Source: Roridomyces roridus
Taxonomy: Eukaryota > Basidiomycota > Agaricomycetes > Agaricales > Mycenaceae
NCBI GenBank assembly: GCA_029378245.1
Contig: JARKIF010000005.1
Coordinates: 248,001-312,000 of the forward strand
Direction of reading: 5' to 3'
DNA: 64,000 nt
The position numbers and the translations under genes were made by a program. Below are positions 19,101 to 30,534 of this stretch, piece after piece (positions within the stretch are counted from its first letter, which is position 1; each line of letters begins with the position of its first letter). The notes beneath the pieces were generated by a model. The model saw nothing but the letters and a program-made list of their open reading frames with translations. It did not search any database and was not told the origin of the DNA.

Positions 19101-21063
19101 AAAGAAAACCTTGCAACGAAGAGCGAGCGTGCCAAGACCGAGGAGAGCCTCAAGATTGTCCAGGATGAGCTCAGACGCACTCGCGATGAGCCCCAGAGCG
19201 GTTTGAGCTACTCCGAGGGCGCACAGGGACTCCAGATGCACGTCGGCGAGCAAATGCACGCACAGGTACCCACTCGAATGTGATACCCACTCCGGTTTTA
19301 CTGATGCACTTGTAGACTGTGAGTGACTTGGGTCCCTATTCGATTCCTCCGTGGGACGATACATATCAAATGGACACGGCGTTTTCGACCCTCTCCATGG
19401 GACCATCATCAATTCCATGGCCTGCCTCTTTCAGCCCACAAAGTCATGACGCCCCTGGACCCGCTTCCACTTCATCTCTATTCAACGTGGGTACTGCGCA
19501 TATTTTGTCGCGCGGCTCAACGGATGGTCCGCCGGGTCTCCCTGCGGCCCAGTCGGCCGTCGTAATGGTTAGTCGGCCGGCTAAACGTCCGAGGCTCAGT
19601 ACCGAAGACAGCTTTGCGGGCAAGTCTCCATTCAAATTTGTCAACTGTGCGCCTACGCATTTGGGACCTGCGCAACCGTCACTCCCCCAGCCTTTTCCTC
19701 CTCCCCCAGCGGGTTTCCAATCGCAGCCGTCGCCTGTAGTTCTTCCGCTATAAAGTCATTTTTCATTGAAAAATATCTGGCTCAAGTGGTAGGCGGAGAC
19801 AATCCAGTCAGCGCAAGTGCAGGTCACATGTCAGGCTATTTCGGCTTGACGCAAGTCCAAGACACAAATCACATGATCTCAAGTTGAGACACAAGACAGA
19901 GACACAAGTGGCAAGTTGAGACGCAACTCGGAGACGCAGGTCATGTGACTTCCAAGTTAAGTACTATGAGGAAATTATGTTATAGAGATAATTTGAAATA
20001 CCAAAACTGGAAATTTCCTCATTTGGCCATGTTTTGGCTGCTGGCCTTTGACATGTTTTGAGATTCTACCACATGGGCAACTGAGATTACAAAGTAGTAT
20101 CTTTCATTAGTGTAACATCTCATTGATCAAATGAAATTCCAAACACTTTATATCTACCCATTGTTCTCCTCAAAAAGATACAGTAATAGATAGATAACAA
20201 GTGGATTCATGATGGGATTCAGAGTTTTCGAGACATTTGAATATCGCCTGATCATGGATTATGTAAGATCGTGGGAACATGTGACCATATCATCACTTGT
20301 ATCAGAATCTTGGATCAACATCTGATCCAAAATTGAATCACATGACCTCGTCTGGGAGTTGCGTCCTGCATCTGGGAGTTGCGTCTCAACCTGCACTTTT
20401 AGGACCTGTGTCCCATGCTTGCCTTGGATGGTGCTACCACATGATAGGCATCTATAACCTGTGTCAGGGTCATATTGCCATGTCTAGTTGACTTCCCTGT
20501 CCAGCAAAACCTGGGAACTAAACCTGAAAAGATGCATAAACTTGTGTACCACTACATTGAACTAATGCCTTGCATCTGCACCATTGACACTGTAATTTTC
20601 AATGATAAATGCTGTCATATTCCGCAACCTCCGGCTGGTTTCAGTTCCTGGCGGCAGTATTACACCGAGAAAGGCTTATCTGGATTCGCGCAATGGCAGT
20701 ACCACAAAGGGGTGAGGCTGCTCCTCCCGTTGCTTACACGGACTTGCCGCTCACCATTGTCGCAGAGGGAGAAACAGATCGAGCTTTGGGTTTGTCTACA
20801 GGCTTGCTACCGAGGTCTAGCTCAGAAAAATCACACAGACCCCCTGTGTTCCCTGCATAGTCGACCAGGCGCCCTGCTTGACTCCAGCTCCGCGGAACCC
20901 GAACCCAGACCAAGCTAGCAAGCATCCGATGTGTCTACGGTGTCTGTATCTCAAGGGTCGGTGCAGAGCACCCGGGGAGAAAGCCCCACACAAGGCCACG
21001 AAGGTCAAAGATTATGAATGGGGTACGAGCCACCTTGATCACCCCGTCGCTATTACTTCATAG
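16151..21063 (+). CDS. Ulp1/C48-type cysteine protease with long coiled-coil tail, interrupted by a transposon
   Basis: Exons read by eye: 16,151-16,777, 16,831-17,022, 17,071-17,145, 17,202-17,386, 17,433 onward, then many small exons. The protease core has its triad in order: His in KHWLLAL (16,891), Asp in WFYDSW (16,942), Gln-x5-Asp-Cys-Gly in QLTAFDCGYF (Gln 17,217; Cys 17,235). C48 enzymes process SUMO or related modifiers. A long Glu/Lys/Gln coiled coil follows (17,540-19,040), then a Pro/Ser-rich part (19,320-19,748). The distal region reads SSWRQYYTEKGLSGFAQWQY (about 20,643) and C-x2-C-x5-C (CLRCLYLKGRC, about 20,932). Interrupted at 19,749-20,619 by an inverted-repeat element. Stops at about 18,275 and 18,335 may be unrecognised introns or decay, so the copy could be a pseudogene. 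Paralogue at 33,000-31,010. Confidence 0.75.
19749..20619. mobile_element. 871-bp foldback/TIR element in the Ulp1 gene, TTCCG duplication
   Basis: Imperfect terminal inverted repeats (left tataaagtcatttttcattg; right, reverse complement, tatgacagcatttatcattg) enclose inverted subterminal repeats built on gttgagacgcaactc and ggtcatgtg. The flanks carry TTCCG at 19,744-19,748 and 20,620-20,624; a wider 8-bp comparison gives 6 of 8 matches, as for hAT elements. Removing it with one TTCCG joins VVLP to QPPAGFSSW in frame, exactly as in the uninterrupted paralogue (AVIPQPPAGFSSW, about 31,430). No transposase. Confidence 0.85.
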
Positions 21064-21189
21064 TGCTGTAGATCTGGCGTCTCGCGCCGCCCTCGCAGAT
21101 TTCCATAATGCGGTTGTTGCAATAGGCGCACAACCAGGCCACTGGATGGGCCACGGGCAGCAAGCATTCTACGAGCCGGGCCCTGTGTG

Positions 21190-21430
21190 AAATCGCTGTC
21201 GGTTTACGATAAATTGTGGATATATGAGCGAACGAATTGATATGTCTATAATACATCATGATCCAGAGGCGAATAGTATCTTCGAAGCGCACAAATTCGT
21301 GAGCCAATCGTGTTGCAATCGTGAGCGTTGAATTCCCAAGTGCCACCATTCATTGCCCGAAGCGGCAGTCATTGATGATACTTGCCTCCTTTTGGCAGTC
21401 GCCAATGGTGATGCTATCAGTTCATCACGA
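21190..21430 (+). repeat. Dispersed direct repeat, copy 1
   Basis: About 200 bp including gtgagccaatcg, gaattcc, gccaccattcattgcccgaa and ggcagtcattgatgatactt is repeated in the same direction at 22,440-22,645. It contains two TGCC..GGCA motif units (tgcccgaagcggca; tgcctccttttggca). It lies just past the 3' end of the Ulp1 gene. Confidence 0.75.
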
Positions 21431-21935
21431 GGCTCATTATTTCTTTCTCAGACGAATCAACTAGTCGCACCAGGCAACAAGATAGTTACATCTCCTGACG
21501 CGAGTCTGCCTTCCAATCTCGTGCGTTCATTATTGGTTTTCAAATTTGCTACTGACGTTCTCGACAGGGAAGACGCTCAGAAGGTCGAGGACAGCTTGCA
21601 TGGTTTGCGCGATGAGGTCGTATCAGACGAGTGGCAGTGGCTCGCATTAGATGAATAACTCTTCATATGACGAGCCAAGCATATCGACGAATACGCGGGG
21701 TTAAAGACTGGCGCCCGCAAAACGCTGTGCCTTCAAAGAAAGCAAAGATCGGCTGCTTTGTTGCGCAAAAGGAAGAGACGTACCGCATGGGCCGGTCTTT
21801 GACCGCAAGAATATCTGAGGTAAAGACAGACCAGCAAACCGTTTCTTTTTTGGAGAAAAGCAAGCGGCAAGGTCATTTGCCTTTGACGTCCGCCGGTCTT
21901 TGCGCCTAGGATCTATGGCCTTTCTCAAATGGAAC

Positions 21936-22344
21936 CATATAAATGTGTATGCGTTCGTGGTTTCCAGTCACAATCAACCCCTACCACACCATGGAATCTC
22001 CAAACCTGCCATTGGACAACACCGCCCCGAGCGTAAGCAATAGTCCCTCTAACTCAGTCTGAATGATACCCTCATGCAAGTATTATACAGGAATGCATTT
22101 ACGTGCCGACTGACGCCTTTGAAGAGTTGAAGGACTACCTGGCACGTATCTGCCCTCTCATATATTCAGTATCCCTAGCTCATTCTGATTGACTGTTCAG
22201 GATGATATCCAAGAGGTCATGCGAGATTGGCGGGATTTGGATGCGCAGGAAAAAGAGAAAATAGAGAGAAACGGCGGCTCTGTGGCACGCAACTTCCGCA
22301 TCAAGCGCCGTCGGCGCCTGTACAATTTGACCAGGGGTCCCTGA
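21936..22344 (+). CDS. Small two-intron gene of unknown function
   Basis: TATA-like catataaatg at about 21,937 and ATG at 21,991. Exon 1 encodes MESPNLPLDNTAPS. The intron from GTAAGC to ATTATACAG leads into ECIYVPTDAFEELKDYL, and a second intron ending TGTTCAG (or a later AG) leads into a basic helical end, ..MRDWRDLDAQEKEKIERNG..RIKRRRRLYNLTRGP, with a stop at 22,342-22,344. About 75 residues. Unrecognised; the Arg-rich C-terminus could bind nucleic acid. The second donor is not a perfect GT..AG in the simplest frame. It lies between the two ~200-bp direct repeats. Confidence 0.45.
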
Positions 22345-22439
22345 GTTATGTATGTCTTCCCTGGATCCCGCCTTGAATATACGCGGCCAATAACACGATG
22401 TTCCACATACCCTGGAAGATTGCGGAGATCGCTGGCGGG

Positions 22440-22645
22440 TTGGAATAAGTTGTATATGAGGGAGCGCTCATAATCCAGAGGCCTAGACGAATAGTGCAGA
22501 TTCGTGAGCCAATCGTCAATCGTGAACGCTGAATTCCAAATGCCACCATTCATTGCCCGAAACGGCAGTCATTGATGATACTTGCCTCCTTTTGGCAGTC
22601 GCCAATGGGGGTGTTGATGCTATCAGTTCATCAGTTCATCATGTC
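22440..22645 (+). repeat. Dispersed direct repeat, copy 2
   Basis: Second copy of 21,190-21,430 in the same orientation, again ending in the pair of TGCC..GGCA units and a short tandem tcagttcatcagttcatca. Confidence 0.75.
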
Positions 22646-23638
22646 ACCGTAGTTCGCTCCTTGACGCGCACCCAACGTTCGACTCGAGATACCCGGCAAC
22701 AACACAACTGCGGATAAGGAGATAACGTCGCCGCCCTCGACACCGCGAGAACTGGGTGACCAAGCCAGACTCGAAGCAACCCCCAGCGCTGCGCGAGCCG
22801 TTCGAAAGGATTGGGCCGTCAGATATAATGGAATACGGCGAGAGATGGAAATGAAAATGTGGTGCGTACGATGGATATGTGGAAACGGGAATGATGATGA
22901 GAAAGAGAAGAGTATAAAACTCAGCCGAGAATGTCGCAAACGGAGCCCTGTTGTTTTCATCTCGTGTCTTCGCTTGCGCTGACTGCATCCTTGGCTTAAT
23001 GTCAGTGTTCAGATGGCTTCCAACCGGTTCCACTGCGTGCGTTGGTACTCGCTCTTGACTCAAGTTGCTGACGTTCTTGAAGCCATCCCGATCGGACAAC
23101 TCAGGGCGTCTCGGTCCAGTGCAGAACGGTCTTCCAATCGTGCCAGCATCATTGCGTGCGTTTGTCGATATCGTTTAGCCCGCAGGCTCTAACCTTCTCT
23201 TTAGAGGGATTGGCTGCCCTCCGGTCTCCGTGCTCGACTCTCCACGACGCGTGGTCGGGGGAAAGGCCAGGTCTGGCCAGGTGGACGAACGGGTTTGCGA
23301 GCACGATGCTACCCTTGCCGCGTGCCTGCTTTCACTTGGGTTGTCTTTCCCAACCCAAATCTGTTGCAGAGAAGAATGTCCAGAGAAGCGCCCGAAATAT
23401 ATCCGTCAAAAGACAGAGTGTCCTTTGTCTTGAAAGGTATGCCGACGGGTTTCCTTGACGCAAGGCCAGTCCGCTGCACCCTCCTTTGACTTGCAGGGAC
23501 TTTTTCCCGCAGCGAAAGGCCATTGTCGCATACAAAGGCATCAAGGACCGATCACGAAATGGCTCAAAGGGATCAAGGGCGTCGGATTTTATCCTTACTA
23601 TCGGTCACCCTGTATAAAAGATCTCCCGCTTGTATTGT
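22646..23638. other. Region without a supported gene
   Basis: Open frames on both strands (for example the + strand around 22,680-22,960, with a charged helical reading) lack splice or start support and match no family I know. It separates the direct repeat from the 3' end of the chromodomain gene. Confidence 0.35.
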
Positions 23639-25436
23639 TCAAATTCTGGTTTTTTTAAGGTGGCCTCGGGCCTTGAAGTACTTCTTCATTACCTGCTGGC
23701 CTCGGTTCAGCTGCGACTCTGTTTTCCACTCATTGTGCTCGTTGCCATAACCCTTCCATTTAACCTCATATTCGGTTTCTCCGGTTCCTTCACGAGCTCT
23801 TTCACCGACGATAGCCTCGATCTCCCACTCTGGGCGCCCATTGATCATGACGAATTCGCGTGTGTGGCCCGGAGGCAAGTATTCAGAAACGTTGCCTGAA
23901 TTGTCAGTGGCAAAAGAGTCGTCGCCTTGGGGCAGAGGATTCTTTAACGCTGCTTTCCTCCGAGGACAAGGTACTAGTGCTGCAGTTGACCGGGTGGAAG
24001 CGGTTATGTCGGGGGGATCAAAACTGGACCCGGCTGTTACGTGGAGATTTTGGGGGAGCCCGTTGTCCTCTGGCCTCAGAGGTGCAATCATGCTTGTATA
24101 AGTTACAGGGCTTGACTCTAGGTAGAATTTAGAGTGAAGCTGGGACTACGTGTGAATGGGCTCGCCTCCAATGTCCTCTGAATTCATGAGTTCGGCGACG
24201 TCTTCAGGAACGACGACCGGAGATGTACCCGCAAGACTGGGAGATCTGAGGCATTATGAGCTAGCTGCAGTAGGTTTACATATAAAAACACTTGCATCGA
24301 ACCTGGAAACCCAGAGACCTCGACGCCATCAGGGTGGCCCGCGTAGTCGCCTGGAGTTTGAGGTTGTTTCTCGCCATCCATTGGTTCACCTTGACCACCG
24401 ATTTCGGGCTGTTCAGCAGAATCCAACTCAACGGCGAGAAGCGGGGGTGGCTCCGGCCCATGACCATGGCTTGTTTTCTGAGGGAGGCTGATAGTAGCCC
24501 TCAGCTGGGAATCGCTTTTCCCCGGCGGCGTAGAGGAGCCTGGCAGGCGCTCCTGAGAACTGTGGATTTGGCCGGGGATCATGACGGATTGTGGCCGGGA
24601 AATTGAGCTCCACGGTCTTATAATATTTTGCGTAAGCCGCGTGTCGCTCTCGGGTGCAAGATAGGAAAGTTGGGTGCCCGAAAGACGTTCTTGACCTAGA
24701 ATGTCGTCGTTGATGGATAAATGCTCCAGGGAAGAGCTGGGATAGTGCGTATGAGCGATACGAAGCGACCTGAGATAAGGGTGGCTTCACAGTCGATCAG
24801 ACACGAAAGAAGAGAGTTGACCGGTCAAGGCTCCGGTTGGCACTTCAAAGCGTCTCTCGCCTTCCAGCAGGCTAGAAGCGTGAAGTTTCAGATCTACCTC
24901 CGTTCGAAACAGACGGTTTACCTGGCATCCACTGCGTAGCGTAACAACCAGCTTGCGATTAGACTCGTGAGAGGGAAAACATTCCCCCCAAGTATTCTCG
25001 CATGCGGATCTAGAACGCCTTGAACGATGGGAAATGCCTCGGGAATCCCTGGAGAAATAGAAAACGATTGGTAAAGTTGCTGAGTGAGATAACGGGCCTG
25101 TTCGACACCAAAAGTGGACGCGAGCAACTTATGGATCTCGCCAAAATTGCGATGCGCAGCAACCCCAAGGGTGGCGTCTTCCCATCGCCATGCTCGCCGT
25201 TCACCATGGAAAGCGCCGGGAACCGTGAAGGGGCTGTCAACAGGGACCCCAGTTGGATGAGCCGGGACAGCGGGGACTAGGTCATCCTGGGAGTTGCTGA
25301 AATCGGGGTTGAGCAGGGATGGAAGAAAGCTTCGTTTTGCCAACCTGTGAGCCATTTGGTTCCAGTCCGGAAGTGTACGATGAATGAGATTTGGAGGCGT
25401 GATTGCCGAGCGATCCGAAGAAACAACGCTTGCCAA
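23639..25436 (-). CDS. Chromodomain protein, multi-exon
   Basis: The ATG at 25,434-25,436 opens an exon reading to about 24,925 (..LIASWLLRYAVDA, donor AG|GTAAAC), followed by exons through a Ser/Pro-rich middle (about 24,780-24,300). The last exon (about 24,091-23,639) carries a chromodomain: WEIEAIVGERAR, ETEYEVKWKGYG, HNEWKTESQL, QVMKKYF. The aromatic-cage positions appear kept (Tyr of EYEVKW, both Trp). Chromodomains read methylated histone tails or, in chromoviruses, steer integrases. No integrase motifs precede it here, so a free-standing nuclear protein is more likely than a gypsy relic, but the N-terminal part is unrecognised. Middle splice sites are uncertain. Confidence 0.55.
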
Positions 25437-25546
25437 AGAAGGTCTTCTTTTGGTCTTCTTTCATTGTTCAAGTTCCTTTGAGGCTTTGATGATAGGACTT
25501 TCCTTTGGCATTCTTGCGACGTAGAAATCTGACAAACGGACGGCCG

Positions 25547-25555
25547 TTATATTTA
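25547..25555 (+). promoter_or_regulatory. TATA-like box of the F-box gene
   Basis: ttatatttaag lies about 55 bp upstream of the ATG at 25,602, between gccg words, in a 160-bp divergent gap shared with the chromodomain gene start at 25,436. Confidence 0.35.
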
Positions 25556-25601
25556 AGACGGCCACCGTCCCATTTATCTCTGCCCCAATCGCGTTACAGG
25601 G

Positions 25602-27107
25602 ATGGACGCCCGAGCCTCCTACATGCTGCCTCATCCTCTCACTTCACCGGCCACAATCAGCCATCTCCTTTCATCGAATGCCGCTCCCGACGGCCCTGAA
25701 TCATGCATCGCCAGCGGGCACCTCGCCGAGCTCGAATCACAACTAGCGACGCTGGACAGGTTCATGAAACTCTGTTCCAGGTATCGCAGGGAGCTTCTGC
25801 GATCCATCGTGTCCCATAAATCCATCGTGTCCCCCGTGCGCCGCCTCCCCAACGAGCTACTCGCCGAGATTTTCAATGTGGTGGTCCGCGACGACTTCTA
25901 TGCCAGTGCCCGTGACGACTTCTATGGGCGCTCGCGCGTGAGATCCGGAGTAGAATATCCCTGGATCTTCACGAGGGTTTGCAGACGCTGGAATGCTATC
26001 GCGTTGGGCACTCAGTCGCTCTGGTCCTGGGTTTTCCTCAACATGGACACCATCGGCGGGGCAGTTCCAGCGACCCGACTCTTTTACAAGCGGTCTGGAA
26101 ACTTGCCACTGACGGTGAAGATTGTCGAACGCTTCGGCGGGAAAGCTCCAGCCAACGTTCTAAACGTCGCCCTCTCTCATGCCGACCGGTGGCAGAACCT
26201 GGGCTTGTCCTTGACAGCCGTCTCATTACCCCAAGTCGCTCTCGGCCTGGACAGTGTCCGTGGTCATCTGGACGCATTAACCACCCTCGAAATCAACGTC
26301 AGGATGGGCGTGTCAGATACAACATTTAAGTCCATGGACTCGTTCACGGCCGCGCCCAACTTGGCCGCTGTTTATCTTCAAATTTACGACTGTTATGCCG
26401 CGGCCAGTTTGCCTCCTTTCCCCCTCCCATGGCAGCAGCTGACTCGCTTGTCGACCACTGTTTCTTGCAACGCAGAAGCACTCGCGCTTCTTCCTCGACT
26501 ATCGCGGATAGTTGAGCTTCGGCTCCTATTCCAAGATCCAACAGACATTGTCCCTTTCCAAAACCATGTCACGCTTCCACACTTGCGCTTACTCGAGGTC
26601 AGGCGCAAGTACAGGAGGGCACACTATTCCTCCCTACCTGATTACGCGCCCTCTCCCTCCCTTCTTGACTTTGTGACCTGTCCTGTGCTCGAACATCTCA
26701 CGATGCGGCGGGTCGCCCTCGTCGATACGGTTCTCAGTTGCATCACACGCTCCGAGTGCTCCGGATCCCTCCGTCTGTTCCACTTCGACACCGATCTCAA
26801 GTCTTTGATCGATGGAACCAGTGCCCTTTCACTCGTGCACAAGATGCCGCGTCTATCCACACTTTACATTGGCCATTTTCGGAGCGGGACAGCGTACAGC
26901 TGCACTGTGAGACAACTGCACTCGCATTGGCTCGCTGTGCGTGGTAACGCAGGGACTTCGCGGTTATCTGTTTGCCTTTCAGAAAAGGGGGATGTGCATT
27001 TGAAAGACGAGGATGTCAGCGCTCTTTTGAAGCTCCAGCAGGATGGCCTTTTTATTAAAATCCAAGGGCACCTCGGAGATCCGTGCGGACTTGCGAAGGT
27101 CGAGTAA
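25602..27107 (+). CDS. F-box/LRR-type protein, single exon
   Basis: 501 residues, no intron. An N-terminal coiled segment (LAELESQLATLDRFMKLCSR) is followed at about residues 75-130 by the mushroom-type F-box: VRRLPNELLAEIFNVVV, then TRVCRRWNAIALGTQSLWSWVFL. The rest is a degenerate leucine-rich solenoid (repeated LTRLSTTV, LPHLRLLEV, LEHLTMRRV, RLSTLYIGH). F-box proteins link SCF ubiquitin ligases to substrates through Skp1. The substrate cannot be predicted and these families are large and fast-evolving in Agaricomycetes. Divergent from the chromodomain gene. Confidence 0.9.
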   Translation: MDARASYMLPHPLTSPATISHLLSSNAAPDGPESCIASGHLAELESQLATLDRFMKLCSRYRRELLRSIVSHKSIVSPVRRLPNELLAEIFNVVVRDDFYASARDDFYGRSRVRSGVEYPWIFTRVCRRWNAIALGTQSLWSWVFLNMDTIGGAVPATRLFYKRSGNLPLTVKIVERFGGKAPANVLNVALSHADRWQNLGLSLTAVSLPQVALGLDSVRGHLDALTTLEINVRMGVSDTTFKSMDSFTAAPNLAAVYLQIYDCYAAASLPPFPLPWQQLTRLSTTVSCNAEALALLPRLSRIVELRLLFQDPTDIVPFQNHVTLPHLRLLEVRRKYRRAHYSSLPDYAPSPSLLDFVTCPVLEHLTMRRVALVDTVLSCITRSECSGSLRLFHFDTDLKSLIDGTSALSLVHKMPRLSTLYIGHFRSGTAYSCTVRQLHSHWLAVRGNAGTSRLSVCLSEKGDVHLKDEDVSALLKLQQDGLFIKIQGHLGDPCGLAKVE

Positions 27108-27323
27108 ATTAGAGTTGCACCGCAAATATCCCATATATCCAATGAACTTGTCCAATGCAATAAGACTCACGATTCCAGTTCGACTCGATTATTATTGACG
27201 CAGAATCCGATTACACGAGGGTTGGTAAAGAAACATCCTTTCACTTTGGGCCATGGTGACTTTGCCGGCAGTGCGATAAATAACCTCACTCGAATCCGAA
27301 TCCCAGGCCATGTATTACATTTA

Positions 27324-30282
27324 TCACAGATCGACGGTATCGGACGGTCGGGAGGTAAGATCCCCACACACTGCCATGCGAGCACCATGAGCATGCACCA
27401 TACTCAACGCTAGGACCGATTCTGGCTGCACGGGGTAAATAATCTGGCAGTATTGTGACTCCGAATTTTCACGAACCTGCTCTCTGAGCCACTCCGGGAT
27501 CCCATTGAAGCGGTGCTCGAGCGTGACATACATTGTCTTGTACTTTTGATGTTTGCGCTTCTCTGTGCTCAGCTGTTGTTTCAGATCCTCTTCCTCTTCC
27601 CGCCAGCGAGATGTTTCAGCGCTAAGTTGACGATTGTCAAGGAGTGAATACATGGTTTAAGACAGCCCCACCGGAAGTGGTGGATGAATTCTCTCTGTTG
27701 AGCCGGTGTTTCCAACAAAGAGTCCATAGGGCAGTTGGAGCACGTACCACTTCATCTTGAAGGGACAATATATCAGTGAGATCCTGTAGGAGTCATATTT
27801 TAGCGCGGATTGTCATGAAGAGACATACCTCAGCTTGGACAGTCCTGGATTTGAAAGAGGCTGGCATCCAGCTCTTCATGATAACACCAGCTAGAGAGGC
27901 CATTTTCGAGGGTGCAACCTTAGGTGTCGGAAGGTCAAAAGCCATGCATGGCGGGAAATCGTTCATCTCACCTGCATTGCACGGATGGAGAAGCCATGAA
28001 CCTTGGAAATCAAAGACGTACCTTTTCTGCTGCGTGTAACTCCGCGCTCTGACCTTTGGTTAGTTACGGATACTGCGGCGGAATACAATTCAAAGTGTTC
28101 ACAATATTGAGCTCTCCCTTGGTTGAGTGTCAACATGAGAATCACGATGGCTACATGGACCTTACCAGCGCATTGCGCATGGCCGCGACAATCCGGTCGG
28201 TGCGGGTGCCATGTTCGGTTAGCGAGAGGTTGTGTCGTAATAGAGTGTCGTTTTTTTCCTGTAGATTCGATAGCTGTGTAGTGCTCTCGTTTTCAAGGGC
28301 CTTTTGCCGATCAACCCATGCTTCAATCATGCGGTGATATTGGAGAGTAGCGGAACTGGGCAATGGTCACTATCCGTTGTGCTCGTGGACAAAGGAGAAG
28401 GCAGACTATGTCAAATCTCGGGACTTGGTCTGTGACTTCTGCGCTGCGGCCGAAAGCATATTCTTCTCGTTTTGAAGGTTCCTGTGCTGGTGTACCGACA
28501 AATCAAGGAGGTGGTGATATTGGCGAGTGACAGAACTGTATAGTCTCAGCAAGGCGAAAGAAAACAAACAAAGAGGACACACGATAGCAAGTCTTCCAGC
28601 TTGGTCAGTGAGTATTGTGCCGCTGCTAGTTGACTTTGTGTAATTGTCTGAGAGAATGCAACGGCGATAGGAGGAATGAGATTTGCGGAGGATCGAAAAA
28701 AAAGAACTCGCCACTTCTCCGTAAAGAGCGGCAACACGCTCCTCTGATTGAGCTCGTCGTTCTCGCTCTTCGACAATTGTTTGCTCGAAGTAGAACGTGA
28801 GGCCAGCGAGTTTTGCCTTCGCTGCTGACGGAGAATCCCCACCCAAGGTGGGGCTCCGAAGCGGCTGCGTATCGTCTGCTGTATAGGTATGCTGATTCAT
28901 GATCAGATTTGCGGAAAATTGCAAAGAAACTGCTTTCTCTTTCTCTAGCTCGATATGCAGACATTCCACGGTTTCCTGCAATGCCTGGGCATCATGAGCA
29001 CAATAACGTCATACACGTACTCAAGTTTACCGCAAAGGCTTGTTCGTGTTCTTGAAGCTCAGTGTCTCTAGCAGCAATGGTGTCCACTGAGTTCCTCAGC
29101 TTCTTTTTTAGTTCCCCAAGTTCGAGACGGTATTTCAGCGACGCGGTTTCCATATCCCTGGTCACGTTTTCCACTTGTTCCTTGTGCGTTTCAGTTACGA
29201 TAATTGCAACTGGAAGCATATATATGTACCTCGGCCTGCTGGGTTCTCTCCCCGGCCTTAGACAGGGTCACTGCATTTTCATCAGCCTGGATCTGACTTT
29301 CCTCCAGCTGTCTCTCCCTGTATCAACCGCTTGTAAGTACCTTCATCCCAAAGAGGCATTTAAAGCAACGTACAAGTGTTTGATCCATTTGTCACGCTTT
29401 GCGAGGCTTGCGGCTCTCTGAGTGGCCCTGAGTTCTGTCTTGTTGGCCTGTGCTTCTATCTCCGCGTTGGCTGCTTGCGATTTCTCGAGCGCTAGCTCCA
29501 ATTCATGCACGATGTCCGAACCCTCTTCATCAGCTCGCTTGCTTCGTCCCCGTCGCTGTTCTGCTTCTTGTTCCAGCAGACGAAATCGTTGCTCGCGCTC
29601 AAGTTGAGCTTGGAGGCTATCCCTCTCCTGTATAAGGACCTCGATCTCGGCTTCAAGCTCAAATTCGACTTCTTCGATCCGCTCCCAGTAAGCATGCCTT
29701 GATTTTTCGAGAGTCACCAGGTTAAACTTCGGAGCTGGATCCGGCAACTATTGACTCACATTTCTGAAGGCGCTGGCTCCCGGTGAGTACGTCCCATCGA
29801 CGATACCACCAGAGCAGTCAGGCGCAGGATCCCCGACTTTCTCATCTCATTGTCTTCAGAACAGCATCGCCGCAGGCACAATCCACTCCCTTTGAACAGG
29901 TCGATGACATCGGAATCCACATCAGTCGTTACCGCCGAGATATACAACGCTGTATAGTATACTGGCCGAATCACAGATCGGGGCCATTTGGGGACTTGAC
30001 TCTCTTGCAGGTCGTCAATGGGTAAATCCAAGACATGAGCTGACAGCTCAGCCTGTTCCTCTGGTGAAAAGCTATGCTGCGATTAGAAACAATTGTACGG
30101 GCGTGGAATACAATACCCCAGAATCTTCAACCACATGGTGTAAAGACCATCTTGTGGCGTACATTGGTAGCTAGGCAAGAACTCGGCCGGGAGGAACGAG
30201 ACCATCTTTCGCAGAGCAGCGAAATCTTCTGGTAGTGAACCTGAATCCGTTGCATTCGCCAGTAGTGTGGAGAACATCGGAG
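27324..30282 (-). CDS. Long coiled-coil protein, many exons
   Basis: Probable start at about 30,280 (MFSTLLANATDSGSLPEDFA), then an exon reading FLPAEFLPSYQCTPQDGLY..WLKILG, an intron ending GCATAG, and SPEEQAELSAHVLDLPIDDL. A helical region follows (about 30,030-29,760) and then a long coiled coil rich in Glu/Gln/Lys/Arg heptads spread over at least eight small exons (29,690-27,330). These include IEEVEFELEAEIEVLIQERD, KLRNSVDTIAARDTELQEHE and QQLSTEKRKHQKYKTMYVTL, ending at 27,324. The globular N-terminus is not a family I recognise. Likely a structural or scaffold protein. Internal splice sites between 28,980 and 27,660 were not all resolved. Confidence 0.6.
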
Positions 30283-30319
30283 AGGAGATAACGCCGGGCT
30301 GCCTTGTGATCCTATGGGC

Positions 30320-30400
30320 CTGGCTTCGTAATGCCCGCTTTTGGTAATGAGAGGTGGTGCATGCCCGTTTCGGCATGCAATGATGAACTGGGAAGCTCCG
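30320..30400. repeat. TGCC..GGCA motifs ahead of the coiled-coil gene
   Basis: Two units (atgcccgcttttggtaatga; atgcccgtttcggcatgcaa) lie immediately upstream of the start of the minus-strand coiled-coil gene. The second forms a good hairpin (tgcccgtttcggca). Confidence 0.5.
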
Positions 30401-30534
30401 ACTCCGTCGGAGTAGACCTTGCTTGCTTGATTGGATCACCTTGAATCAGTTGATCGGAAGTCTTGTCGGGTTACATCCGGATTAGGTAATTAAGGGTCTC
30501 CAGAGACCTTGACAAGCAAGGTAATATTCCCAAG

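Noticed and set aside
22650..23630. Minus-strand 151-residue open frame as a secreted or membrane protein
   Set aside because: A hydrophobic stretch is present, but there is no start context, splice support or family match, and the + strand is equally open.
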